Positions 10,906 through 21,670 of a stretch of DNA of 64,000 nt are shown piece by piece. The DNA comes from Carposina sasakii (lineage: Eukaryota; Arthropoda; Insecta; Lepidoptera; Carposinidae): contig CP053170.1 of the NCBI GenBank assembly GCA_014607495.2, positions 7,254,001 through 7,318,000 on the forward strand, read 5' to 3'. The position numbers were made by a program, and so were the translations under genes. Under the pieces are notes generated by a model. The model had not been told where the DNA came from, did no database searches, and worked only from the letters and a program-made list of their open reading frames with translations. Every line of letters begins with the position of its first letter. Position 1 is the first letter of the stretch.

Positions 10906-11659
10906 GCACTACAGAAAGATTTACATCAAAAATGCATACATAGAAGTGTTTTTTTCTGCAAGAGACTCTTGTGCATCATGGGGCTTTACCTGCATACATC
11001 AGTTGCATCTCCTTCCGTGCATGTTTTAAGAGGCGATGTAAGAACTCGGGGCCGTTCTCTCAGGCGATGAGCTAGTACTCGTAACTTATCACTGATCAGC
11101 CATCAGCTGCATCTATTACCGATGTCCTTCTTGATCATGAGAATATAGGTATATGTAGACCTTGTATGTTTAGGGCAAAGTTCGTAACCCGTGTAACGAA
11201 GGTCGTGGGCGAACAGCAGTTGTACATTTAAACTTTCCGAAAAATTGTGTCTAATGCATATAAGCCACTACACTCATAATACAAACTATACGATACCTAA
11301 TTCATTTATTTATATGTATACGGACTTGACGGCATTACAGCGATACCAAGGTACCGTCAAGTTTAGGAAAAATAAAAGGAGAAGAGACAGCAAATAAACA
11401 TTAAAATAGACATAGTAAATTACAAAACAAAAAAAACCAGTGAAAAAAAAAAAAAAAATAATACATAATTGAACTAATCCGAACACTATCAGTCATCTCG
11501 CAAAACCTCATACACTCTGCACAAACACTCCTCCATCTATCAGCAAACATATCACACTCCGGTGCTGACGTCAGAAGTGCATTCAGTAGGGTCAGAACAC
11601 AAACCAATAGTGAATTCCTATGCGACACCGTGCGCGCATGAGGAACAGCTAGGAGATGA

Positions 11660-12000
11660 CGACTAATATTTTATCGTATTGATGAGCGCGCATTTTCGTT
11701 CACGAAGACTCAGGGGCATGGCACATTCGCAGACTAGCGTTTTCCGCAAGCCTCTAGATGAGGCATTGCGCAGGTCCTATAGCGCGATGATCAGCGCACG
11801 AGCTTTTATTTAACTGCTGATCGGGGAAATCTTCGGCTCCGGAGGCGGATTAACGTGACGTCTGTGGCCCAATTATTTTTAATGCTCCTACAATATGGGT
11901 CAAATTAAAAGCTGAGAGTAATCAGCGAAGACAGCATCCATGGGGGGCATGAAACAGATATTTTTAAGCACATTCGTTGAAATTTTCTCTCAGGTTAGCG
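11660..12000 (+). pseudogene. scrambled copy of transporter exon 2, copy A
   Basis: Pieces of the exon seen intact at 54552-54722 appear here out of order and separated by unrelated bases. In order they are: GATGAGCGCGCAT; CAGGGGCATGGCACATTCG with the downstream intron piece GCGTTTTCCGCA; TCCTATAGCGC and TGATCAGCGCACGAGCT; CTTCGGCTCCGGAGGCGGATT; ATCAGCGAAGACAGCATC; and finally TTTTCTCTCAGGTTAG, the normal exon end with its splice donor. No reading frame survives. The end of the exon appears in part twice. It could be a rearranged pseudo-exon or an assembly mosaic of two haplotypes; I cannot separate these from the sequence. Confidence 0.7.
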
Positions 12001-12873
12001 GATAATTTTCTTTTATTCGTGCCTATTTGACTGATAGTCGTTGAGAATTCTCGCACGAGTTATTTGGCTTTACTGCTGAATAGATGAGGCCATTACCAGG
12101 TGAAAACTAAAAAGTAAAATAGGTTTTTTAAAAACAAGCTTAAAGGTACTTTTACTGTTAATTTATCGTATTTCTAACCATTTGACACAAAGCTTGTCCG
12201 AAATTTAAGTAGTATTTACTTTCTTAGTTTTAAATTTTTAATTCAAAGGCCGTGCCGAACTGGTGGCTTGATGACATATGTCGTGCATAACCTGCAGGCT
12301 TCTCGAAGAAGTCGATGCCGGCGATCGAAGAATCTTCAACACAAAATGCTGCCTAATAAACGTATGTAAATACGTACTTAAATGCGCACAAGCCATATAA
12401 ATTGTGTCAAATGTGTTAAATTTGTGACGCAGTAAAATTTTACTTCTTTTTAGCGCCTAAATCTTGTTTTTAAAAAGGTACCTTTTTCTCTGATAACAGC
12501 TCATCCGTTGGTGTTCGCCCACCACCTGGCCCAACACCCTTCGCTAACCCTTGATCAAGTCTAACCGGTATTAGACAATGTTGCTGGTAATACCTATAGC
12601 CATGGTATTTACGGAACTATTTAGAAGTATCTTTATAGGGTTTCTTGTATTTTCGTGTCACAATTTATCTTAGGGTGAAAAGGTATTGCAGTAATGGGTC
12701 CGGTCAGCTTAGGCACTTAATTAAGTGAGGCCTTAGGCTAGGGACTAGAATTTTCCTAGGTATTTCCTAGACCTATAAAATATACCTTTATAGGTCGTTA
12801 CAGGTCGTGACATACAAAATCGGCGTTTTGGAAGGGAGGAAAATAAAGTCAATTTAAAAAACTATATACGATA

Positions 12874-13175
12874 CTAGTGGACGCCCGCGACTCCGACCGC
12901 GTGGACTACAGAAAAAACAAAATGTCAAAATTATCCGGGATAAAAACATTTTCCCGGTATAAAAAGTAGCCTATACCCGAGGAACGAGGAATACGAGGAA
13001 TATATTGTATCTCGTATGTTAAATGGGACCTGTCACACACAACGCACAGACAAACAGACAAAAAATCCAAAAATCATTCTTTTGCATTAATAAAGGTAAT
13101 TTATTTTTTCTCATATATTTTCCATGTACAGACAGCGATCCATAACATTTTTATTACATGTATAGATATACGAGT
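12874..13175 (-). mobile_element. Helitron-like repeat, minus strand, copy A
   Basis: It begins CTAGTGGACGCCCGCGACTC, the reverse complement of the 3' end at 642, and continues with ATTATCCGGGATAAAAACAT and CACAGACAAACAGACAAAAA. It lies at the equivalent position in block B (55325-55630), so it predates the duplication. Confidence 0.7.
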
Positions 13176-13280
13176 ATTTAATCAAAGTATTGGTCGGGCT
13201 GAAGTAAAGCCGTAAGTACACATATACCTGTAGATATGCGTACTCTCACGCGGGGCGGCCGCTAGTGTTTAATAAAGTGC

Positions 13281-13513
13281 TGAAGCGGGGCTCGACTAGA
13301 ATACATCAGCTGCATCTCCTTTCGTGCATATAGTCTACTAAGGAATTCAGAGACGTTCTCTTATAATATTAGTTGGAATTGGGATATTACCAAGTGTGTC
13401 ACTGTGACAGTAGCTAGGTCATAGCCTGAGAGAGCGGCTTTGAATTCCTTAATCACTCCTACAACATGCACAAAAGGAGATGTAGCTGATGTATTCTTCT
13501 AGTAGAGCCCCGC
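13281..13513. repeat. foldback MITE, copy A
   Basis: The left arm 13281-13369 starts CTGAAGCGGGGCTCGACTAG and the right arm 13425-13513 ends in its complement (AGAGCCCCGCTTCAG). The arms are about 88 bp with a 55-bp spacer. In block B the same element spans about 55731-56243 because a solo LTR has entered its spacer. The arm words ATACATCAGCTGCATCTCCT recur in part at 10990 and 20075. Confidence 0.75.
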
Positions 13514-13706
13514 TTCAGAACATTAAAGAAATCTGCATAAATATTTTCGTCCTTCGAAACGAGATGATTACCGAGAAGATACACCGTTTGACCTTTTGAA
13601 AGGTCTGAAACGTTGTTTAAATTTTATTTCAACAAGTTTAACGTCGTTGAAATGCTTTGTGCAATAATCTCAACTTTGAGATAGTGGAAAGTTGAACAGC
13701 TTATTT

Positions 13707-14943
13707 ATTAATAAACCTAAATTATAATACAAACTCTGGCCCTGTTAGAATCTGAGTTTCTCCTTGATCTCTAATTTTGAAATACATGTAAGAATAAGTA
13801 AAAGCTACGTGCTTACGTACTCTCCTCTATGGCTTACATGCTTGTTTTAGCATTTGTTATTATTTATTAGCATTATTTAATGTAGCTCACAATATTGTTC
13901 TAAATACATGTGACCTTCGGAAATCAAAATGGCTGCATATTTAGTGTACTGGTAACGGTAAAGGACAATTCAATTTTATATATTAAAGTATTTATAATAA
14001 ATTGTTTTACATAACGGGGGAGCCTCAGGAGGGCGGTTTAAGCTAGTATGCGCGTCGATATCGTGAGATTTCTTTTAAAAAAAATAATGCGTGTAGACTA
14101 ATGTGTCTTTAATTAGGTTTTCCAAATTAATTGACAAGAAAAAAAATGCAACTATTACTTTTTGCTTTTTAGACATTTTAATTTTCAAACATTACAAAGG
14201 ATGTTCTCCAACATAGACTATACTTATTAAATTAGTTGTGAAACTTCAAACAAACAACAACTACCTCCTTTACAAGTTGAGGTAAGAGCAAATTCTAAGT
14301 AAACAGTGATGTGGGGTGAGAGTTCGAATTCAAAAGTTAAGGTGATATCAGGCGGTTCACGCTAGGAAGTTGAATGTTCCATGAATTGAAAGATACTTTG
14401 CATTTACCTATAGATTTGTCACTTAGAGTAAAGACTACATTTACTAAGTAAATAAATGTAATAATAATTAACACGACCGATGCTACAAATAAAATTGAAA
14501 CTAATAATGATTCGATCTGCCCACAACACTAAAATCATCAAGGCCATAATAATATTTTATTTGTAAATTATTAAGATCTTTGACATGTTATGAATGCAAT
14601 AAATGATTGATTATTGAAAATTAACAAAAAGTTACCCGTCTGTACTGTTGTCACCTTTACAGAGTCCATTTGCAGTTTTGAATTCAAAACACATTCAATT
14701 GAGACGTGTCGACAGTCTATAGAATACTAAACTGACAATATTGGTTTTCAACGTACTTGTGTCTTGTGCATTTGAAATAATTATTATATAACTTAGTAAT
14801 AATGAACTTTGATTAATTTGGACAAGGAAATTAAAAGCGGAAGTAAACGCTTCACGATGTAGGTAAATGAATTTAGACAGGTGTTTCGAAAACCATTATC
14901 TGGCTGAAATACGTAGAGATACCTAACGGAAGCCCGCGACTTC
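13707..14943. other. A-specific AT-rich DNA
   Basis: This stretch has no counterpart in block B. It contains no recognisable coding motif or repeat family that I can name. It ends at the left terminus of the nested MITE at 14944. Confidence 0.5.
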
Positions 14944-15693
14944 GGGCATTTTTCCACTAGACGACAAGACCACGACACGACACGACCACGGCTTTTTTGG
15001 TAGCAAAAATGTATTAGATATTATGGCTCGTTTTTCCATGAGACGACACTAGAGGTGTAAAAGTAACGAATAAAAGCGTACCCGTATGTATTCGTTACTT
15101 TGACCATGAGTACTCGTTACTATCGTATCGTTACCGTACTCGTTACTTCTGATACCGCATACGGTATAGTAACGAGTCGAATCGACGCGAACTGTCGACG
15201 TAATATACCAAATTTGCAATGGATTTACCTACTATTTAGAAAATTTTAACCACAAACTTAAATTATATTACAAAGAATAATACAAAATAGTAAAAAACTT
15301 TGATGATTTTAAAAAATATACATAAGTACTTTAAACAAACCTAATCACCGTTCTTTGAAATAAGTGATTTAAATGAACTGCATCAGTCATCACGCGCATT
15401 GATACGAGCAGAACATACGATCAAAAACAAACGTATCAATACACCACTTACGATACAAAACAGTGAATTTTACGAAAAATACCCATGATACGAAACATGT
15501 GGATAACGAGACGAATTCCTGGGTAACGTTTCATTACTCGGTAGGTACTTGATGTATTAGTACCCATTACTCAGTAACGAATACATTCGGTTTGTCACAG
15601 TTTTAGACGACACGACCATCACATGGCTCCCCACACTAGATGACGAAATGTCGTGGTCGTGTCGTTGTCGTGACGTCTAGTGGGAAAACGCCC
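14944..15693. mobile_element. TIR element GGGC...GCCC with a nested second MITE
   Basis: The outer ends are GGGCATTTTTCCACTAGACG and the complement of GACGTCTAGTGGGAAAACGC, giving inverted repeats of about 45 bp rich in CACGACACGAC words. A TTC lies on both sides, a possible 3-bp target duplication. Inside, AAAAGTAACGAATAAAAGCG (about 15059) and the complementary ACTCAGTAACGAATACATTC (about 15570) look like the ends of a second, hAT-like MITE. Block B keeps only the part right of 15236 (60783-61232). Confidence 0.6.
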
Positions 15694-15708
15694 TTCCTCT
15701 CTTTATCA

Positions 15709-15892
15709 TCACTACTTAAAATTAAACAAAACCGATTCCCGCTGTCTGTCCCTATGTATCCCTATGTGTCCCTATGTAGATCTTTAAAATTGCGCGACGT
15801 TTTTTGATGCGGTTTTTTGGAATAGATATATTCGATTATACGAAAAAAAAGGGGAATTCAAAAGTGTTCGCAGAATACATCATGGCCGCTAG
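15709..15892 (+). mobile_element. short Helitron-like repeat
   Basis: It starts TCACTACTTAAAATTAAAC after an A and ends GCCGCTAG before T. It shares CTGTCTGTCCCTATGTA and TTTTTTGATGCGGTTTTTT with the Helitrons at 25147 and 62021. Block B lacks most of its inner part. Confidence 0.5.
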
Positions 15893-16486
15893 TTTTGTGC
15901 TATTTATAAAGTTAGACGATCTCCGACTTATCGAAAATTAAGGTATAATCGGTTCATAAATGACAGAGTGCTCAAAAACAAACCTCTCTTTTTTGAAGTC
16001 GGTTAAAAAGTGTCTGAATTCTTTCGAAATTTCCAAGTAGAAAATATGGAAATGTATGCTCGGGAACCACGGGTTGGTGGTTGGGAACCGTTATTAGCAT
16101 AATATTTTTCGTTTTTCTTGGGTATTCTCTGCTGACCCATTTCGGAGTGGGGAATTCTCATTATGCAGAAGGTAAATTTTGGTTGCGTGATAAATAAATA
16201 CTTTGAGAGTTCTATTAACTCGCTCGGTGAAGGGACAAATTTGACACACATAGTACAAAAAGGGCTACCCTTTAACATTTATGTGGACACAAGTTTTACT
16301 ACGACGTGTTAAATGACATTTTTCTGTGGAAATGTTTAAGTTTCGGGTGGAAATATTTTTTTATACCTATATCTATGTATATGTTACGGGCAATTTGATA
16401 ATTCCGGACACTATTAATAATGTCCGGTCCTTATTAATAATGTAATTAATAATCACGTTACCTACTCGTTGGTGGAATACCCAGGT

Positions 16487-16830
16487 AATCTGTGCGGCCG
16501 TTTCAGGGGGCCCATGAAATGAGTTGGCGAGTCACCGCCTGCCACCAAAAAATTATGAGACTTGGTTGTATTGGCAGGCGTCCGTTAGTCTCTTGTTCTA
16601 GTGCGGGACAGGCACTGTGCACATTGTAGGAACAGTGATGCTATTCGAGGTCATTACCTTAGTGACCCCGTCAACAACCTCCATTTTGTGTCCAGGATCT
16701 TTGGTCTGTATATTTTAGACGTCCGCGTCTGCGCCTTGGCGATGATAAGAAGGCATAACAACCAAACGCGCGGTTTTTGTCGGTATAATCTGTTTTAGTT
16801 TGTGCCGTCTAGTGAAAAAACGCCCAATGT
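16487..16830. repeat. unclassified repeat shared with block B
   Basis: GC-richer than its surroundings, starting CTGTGCGGCCGTTTCAGGGG and containing GAGTTGGCGAGTCACCGCCTG. It ends with GCCGTCTAGTGAAAAAACGC, which resembles the TIR of the element at 14944-15693. Block B carries it at about 62650-62990. Its open frames show no known domain. Confidence 0.45.
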
Positions 16831-17567
16831 GTGAGCCTTACGGAGTATAAACATTATACATATTTCCATACATTTTCACTTAATGATAATGCGTAGACGC
16901 TGACAATAAAATTTATCGTTCATTTTCGCGTTCACACTAGAGGCTCACAATGAGCCTGTGAGAGTCAGTTTGGTCTGAACGAACATACATTAACACTCTT
17001 GTTGGGGTGTAGGTATATTTGCCTAACTGTTGGTAAACTATAGGTACCATACAAATGGAACGCAATCTCAAGCCTATTCTGCTGTAATTAAATGTACACT
17101 TAATCACTATGTACTCGTACTTAATTAAGTGGAAACTGTGTACATCCTCAAACGATTCTTTGAGTAGGCCACCCGTATCTATCAAGCAGAGGCTTGTCCT
17201 AAGAAGCGCTGGTGCAGTGCACTCCCACCCACGAAGATTACATAGGCAGTCTATACTTCTCTATATTTATAACTATCTTTCAATTCTACTACTTATCTTA
17301 TTTTGCAGGGTTTAGCAAAATTTTAAAATAGCTTACTGTAGAGAACCTACATCTACAAAAATGCTCGAACTGTGTACCCAAAAAGATCGCCAGAACTGCA
17401 GGATGTCGAGGTATTCTAAACCGCAGATTCTAAATTAAAAAATATTCACTTTTGAGAGTTTTAATATAACAGATTCTAAAAATTACTAAATAATTCCTAA
17501 GAATGGGGTGAATGTAACTCATAAAGGAGACAACTAACAATATAATTAGTAAATTTGACTTGACTTA

Positions 17568-17690
17568 CAGCCAATTTCAACTACCGATCTCGAGAGATCT
17601 TCTCTCTTCTCTCGAGATCTGCTTATTTCAGAATAAATTTTCTTTTTTTATCTTATTTTATCGCTAGTATTGAAATTGGCCGTTAAAGTT
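17568..17690. repeat. small TIR element with perfect stem-loop
   Basis: AGCCAATTTCAA on the left faces TTGAAATTGGCC on the right. Near the left end, GATCTCGAGAGA and TCTCTCGAGATC form a perfect 12-bp stem around a 10-base loop. The same structure is in block B at about 63737-63855. Confidence 0.6.
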
Positions 17691-18053
17691 GCTCTATAAT
17701 AGGTTATCAAATCGTGTGTATCCTACCTTTATGTGCTAACCACATCATATATTTTGTTGATTCACTTCGCAGGTAGTTTCCCTTAATAGCTCCTATTTAC
17801 AAGGAAGTGGGTCATGGTTATAACTAAGTTGCGGCTTATTCGACCCTCTTTACCAGTATTATGATGTAAAGAACGACAAGTGCCTGCGTGCCTACATAAC
17901 TAAGAACGTACGTAGGTATCTCATGTTTAAAGGTTAAAATACCGTACTTCATTTTAAGGGTTACGTAAGTAGGTATATCAAAAGAACTCATATAAAAACG
18001 CTCTGTTGTCCGTCCATGTTACTGTACTTCAATGTTTTTGGGAACATTATGCG

Positions 18054-18257
18054 CTTGTAGACGTGAACGGACAACAGACCGAGTTTTTTGACTTATTCAC
18101 GGTGGCATAATGGCGCGCTATGGACGCTGGTAGACGGGAACAGATAACGGACTGCCAAAGGTCGACAGTCCATTGTCCACTGCGTGTACAAACCCTGATG
18201 GTGCGCCATACACCACCGTGATTCCGTTAAAAAACACAGTCCATTATCCGTTCACGT
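18054..18257. repeat. foldback MITE
   Basis: CTTGTAGACGTGAACGGACA at the left and the complementary TCCGTTCACGTCTACAAG at the right bound arms of about 64 bp. CACGGTGGCATAATGGCGCG opposite GCGCCATACACCACCGTG is part of them. The inner part also folds (GATAACGGACTG against CAGTCCATTGTC). It is about 200 bp long and non-coding. Confidence 0.65.
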
Positions 18258-18439
18258 CTACAAGAAGCCTAGAGAATTTAGTCTCATAAAGTAAAGGGTG
18301 AGCCTGCTGCCGGTTTCAGAGCACAAATACTCAATCTAGCAACCGGTAACGAAACCAATTACAAAATCAACTGTACAGAACTACCTGAACTATTTTTACT
18401 CAAGTAGGTACATTCGACAAAGGAAAAGGAAAATTAGTC

Positions 18440-18562
18440 TTAATTAATAACAAGAAGCTGATAGAGATAAGCTTGCCATTGTACATGCATCTCTTCTTTA
18501 ATGTTGTATGCCATATTTCTTTTTGTGTATGTGCAATAAAGAATAAAGAAAGAAAGAAGAAA
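18440..18562 (+). repeat. LINE 3' end
   Basis: AGAGATAAGCTTGCCATTGT is followed by TGTGCAATAAAGAATAAAG and a purine tail. The same layout is at 39165-39295 (AGAGATAAGCTCGCCTTTGT, then GTGTACAATAAAGAA), and the Jockey element at 56437 ends in a similar ACAATAAAGAAAGAAAGAAG. This suggests 3' UTRs of related LINEs. Confidence 0.5.
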
Positions 18563-18990
18563 AGAATACGAGGATTCTTGGTACATTTTTGAGTTGGTTC
18601 GTTTTTATCCCTTAAATACGACATAAGCCCAAATAAAAGTGGTTTCATTAAATTTTTGACGTCGCAAAAGAATTTTTAAGTATAACCAGGGTGGCAATTC
18701 CGCAAAAAAAATCAGCTGGTATGAAGCCGAAACGGGGCCGTTGCGGAAGCTAGGCACAAAGCAATAATCACTTCTTATGTAACGATATTAGACACGCTCT
18801 CAGCTCGAGACAGTTAGGGTAAAGACACACGGACTGCAATTCAGCTGCAAGTCGCAGTTGAATGCAGTTGGCACGACAGTAATTAATGAAACCCACTACA
18901 AATCAACGTGCGTGCAGTTACAACGGCACGTTACGTGCAGTTGCCTTGCAATTTTAATACTATAAAATTATAAATAAAGAAAAAAATTCT

Positions 18991-19063
18991 TCACCCGAGT
19001 GGGAATCGAACCCACGACCACTGCAAACCGTGCCAGCCGCTATAACCACTAAGCCACCGGGTC
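18991..19063 (-). repeat. tRNA-like SINE head
   Basis: The 73-nt minus-strand sequence starts GACCCGGTGGCTTAGTGG and ends GGGTTCGATTCCCACTCG plus GGTGA. It carries an A box (TGGCTTAGTGG) and a B box (GGTTCGATTCC), a perfect T-arm stem and most of an acceptor stem. The anticodon arm does not pair properly, so it is a tRNA-derived pol III promoter rather than a working tRNA. A run of T follows it. Confidence 0.75.
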
Positions 19064-19474
19064 AATTACTCGGATGACGAATTTTACCATCTCTTTCCTA
19101 AATTACATATTGGCAACGTTATTCTTTATCCCGATAGCTATACACTAGCCAAATCTCGGCAAACAAAGCGGAATCCCTCAGCACAATGTTTAAAAGATGA
19201 AACGATCAACCATATCCTAACGGATTATATTAATGGAGAAGGTTTTTATAAATTTATCTTAGTCAAGTGTATATTATTTATTAATAAATTTCACCCGAGT
19301 ATCGCTATAACCATTTCAATTACTCGGATGAGAATTTTACCATCTCTTCTAAATTACATATTGGGTTATTCTTCATCCCGATAGCTATACTATTATAAAA
19401 TGTTTATGAAACGATACCATAAAGTCAAATAATAGGTATATTATAAAATTAAATAAAGAAAATGGAAAAATTCA

Positions 19475-19547
19475 TCACCCGAGTGGGAATCGAACCCACG
19501 ACCATTGCAAACCGTGCCAGCCGCTATAACCATTAAGCCACTGGGTC
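19475..19547 (-). repeat. tRNA-like SINE head
   Basis: Nearly identical to 18991-19063, with a few transitions (CAGTGGCTTAATGG for the A-box region). The B box GGTTCGATTCC is intact. Confidence 0.75.
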
Positions 19548-20446
19548 AATTACTCGGATGACGAATTTTACCATCTCTTTCCTAAATTACATATTGGCAA
19601 CGTTATTCTACATGCCGATAGCTATACACTAGCCAAATCTCGGCAAACAAAGCTGAATCCCTCAGCACAATGTTTAAATTTTAATATTATATTTTAATAC
19701 TGTCGTGCCAACTGCATCGGAACTGCAATTTTACCGTCGACCTTATTCTGTCATACTGGCGACTGCTACGTGCTAAAACGTATCTTATTACTCAAACGGC
19801 AAGTAAATATTGCGTTGCGTTTCGGCTCAAATTTTTTGCGGAACGCTCTGCTGAGCCGGTTGAGGATTATAGCCTCGTTATGGAAAATGGCGGATGTTTA
19901 TTTGTTACGTTTCGGAAACCTATTATTTTTGCTAGCTATAGATCAAAGAAAATGTTTTTGTTAAAAATATCATTTAAAAAACAACGCAAAGAAAATAAAT
20001 TGCAAACAAAATGGTTTCCAGCAATTTTTTTGAATAAACTTAATCGTCGACTATACGACAAGCACGGAAGGAAATGCAGCTGATATATTCTAATAAAGCC
20101 CCGCATGAGCACGGGAACAACAACAATAACACCTACATGTAAAAGAGATATTTTTAAATGCACATGAAATAAATAATCGCCCATCAATTTCATCTCATCT
20201 TTTATATACTTTTTTATTTCTTAATATTATTTCTAATATCTTTATTTATTTAATTATAAGATACTTTTCCATACTATAATCCGTTAGGATATGGTTGATC
20301 GTTTCATCAAAAACATTGTGCTGAGGATTCAACTTTGTTTACCGAGATTTTGCTAGGGTATAGCTATCGGGATGAAAAATAACGTTGCCAATAATGTAAA
20401 AATTAAAAGTGTAAAGAGATGGTCAAATTCGTCATCCGAGTTAATT

Positions 20447-20522
20447 GATCCGGTAGCTCAGTCAGTTAATTCAGCGAAGCACGGAATGCGCGAGGTCGTG
20501 AGTACAAGTCTCACTCGGGTGA
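20447..20522 (+). repeat. tRNA-like SINE head, divergent
   Basis: It starts GATCCGGTAGCTCAGTCAG and ends CACTCGGGTGA followed by a T run. The A box TAGCTCAGTCAG is good and the B box (GTACAAGTCTC) is degraded. The body upstream (20267-20446) matches the SINE units at 18961-19690 in reverse orientation. Confidence 0.65.
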
Positions 20523-20763
20523 ATTTTTTTAATTAATATTACAATATAATTAAATTATATTACAAATAAAATTTTTAGATTTCTTAATATTTCAAATTAA
20601 TACCTTTTAGTACAAAAATACTACAATCTCATCATAAATACTAACTAGCAAAACTAGAGACGAATGACGTTTTGTCAGTGTAACAGTTCCCTTTTCATAC
20701 ATTAATATAATGATAAAAACTTAGATTAATGAATTGGTGTTCGCTCCGCGGAGCGAATCATCA

Positions 20764-21050
20764 TTCTAAGGCATAGAGGAATAAGATAGACATAGAGCGC
20801 TAATGTCATACTAACAGTTTTGATGCACAATAAGACTTTTCGGTGCCTCACAATACTAGTCCTTGACAATTAGATTGCATTACTATACGTTACAATACAT
20901 TAGTTATGTAGTACATTACTATACATTACACTAATAGAATCTAAGTGTCAAGGACTGGAATTGTGAGGTACCGAAAACTCCAATGGTGCATCGAAACAGT
21001 TAGTATGACATTAGCACTCTATGACATCTTATTCCTCTATGTTCTAAGGA
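20764..21050. repeat. foldback MITE, arms about 115 bp
   Basis: GCATAGAGGAATAAGAT on the left mirrors ATCTTATTCCTCTATG on the right. TGCCTCACAATACTAGTCCT mirrors GGACTGGAATTGTGAGGTA. The spacer is about 50 bp. No ORF is present. Confidence 0.75.
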
Positions 21051-21177
21051 TAAAAATAATAGGTTAATAATAATGCTACGAAAAAATCTATATTCCAAAT
21101 AAAAGTTCCATCAGAAGCGGAATGTAAATACGTATACCTTCACCTCTTAATTTTCAAAGAGATTGATACCAGCTTTG

Positions 21178-21450
21178 GCCGCGTGGTGCCGGCAGAGTAG
21201 AATTTGTACCACCCTATATCTGCCCGTGGGTATCGTACAAGGAGGTGGGTAGCAGCACCTCCCGTATTGACAATATAGTCCAAAATACAAACTACGGTCA
21301 CCAATCCGCCTGCCCAGCGTGGTGACATTGGGCAAATACCCCCCATGGCAGTCTTGTGGCGTGCCCTAGGGGAGGCCTACGTCCAGCAGTGGACTGCAAT
21401 AGGCTGATAATGATGATGATGATGATGATAATGATGATGATCTGATCGAT
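21178..21450 (+). repeat. SINE-like/RTE-derived repeat
   Basis: Same family as 10630-10905: GCGTGGTGCCGGCAGAGTAG, CCGCCTGCCCAGCGTGGTGA, GTCCAGCAGTGGACTGCAAT, then a long GATGAT microsatellite (about 21407-21440). Confidence 0.75.
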
Positions 21451-21477
21451 TGTCAATTTTCCATTTTTTTATTTAGA

Positions 21478-21670
21478 GAACACAAAACATTCCGACCCTC
21501 AGCTCGTTGTAAAAAAATCACCCGATCCCTTGGAGTAAATCAGTTAAATATCTTGGCTTAGTCATGAATAGTAAAGTTAATTGGTCCAATAACACTAACT
21601 CACTGCGCCTCAAAGGTATAAAAGCCTTAAGGCGCTCCAATAGACGAATTTTAGGTATTTGAGGGGGTTG
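21478..21670 (+). pseudogene. Jockey-type LINE reverse transcriptase fragment
   Basis: The open frame reads SVKYLGLVMNSKVNW, then RLKGIKALRRSNRRILGI, and stops. This is the segment just after the YADD box in Jockey-clade polymerases (VKYLG...D.KLNW). Nothing else of the element is adjacent. A GC-rich palindromic patch (GGGGCGCCCC, about 21697) follows. Confidence 0.7.

Larger units (their letters stand above)
9515..17834. repeat. duplicated block A
   Basis: This matches block B (48990-64000) in the same orientation over most of its length. Correspondences: A 9515-11090 with B 48990-50575; A 11090-11640 with B 53824-54500; A 12270-13706 with B 54840-56436; A 15237-16486 with B 60783-61850; A 16487-17834 with B 62645-64000. 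Similarity covers introns and inserted repeats as well as exons, so the duplication (or allelic divergence) is recent. Bases 13707-15236 are absent from B, where a LINE stands instead. Confidence 0.85.
18830..19745. repeat. MITE-like flanks enclosing three tRNA-like SINE units
   Basis: The left flank contains TGCAGTTGGCACGACAGTA (about 18863). The right flank contains its complement TACTGTCGTGCCAACTGCA (about 19696). Between them lie three minus-strand units of one SINE family: 18961-19245, a shortened one at 19260-19437, and 19438-19690. Each has an AT-rich tail, a tRNA-like head, and a shared body containing GAATTTTACCATCTCTT and CCGATAGCTATAC. Confidence 0.65.

Noticed and set aside
16003..17315. 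Short ORFs conserved between blocks A and B
   Set aside because: Conservation follows from the duplication; frames have no motif and differ by indels.
18991..19063. Functional tRNA gene
   Set aside because: A and B boxes and the T arm are good, but the anticodon arm does not pair and the unit recurs with a common tail and body. It is a tRNA-derived repeat.
21140..21346. Minus-strand short ORFs of about 60-70 codons
   Set aside because: They lie in the SINE-like repeat found four times in the window and have no domain.
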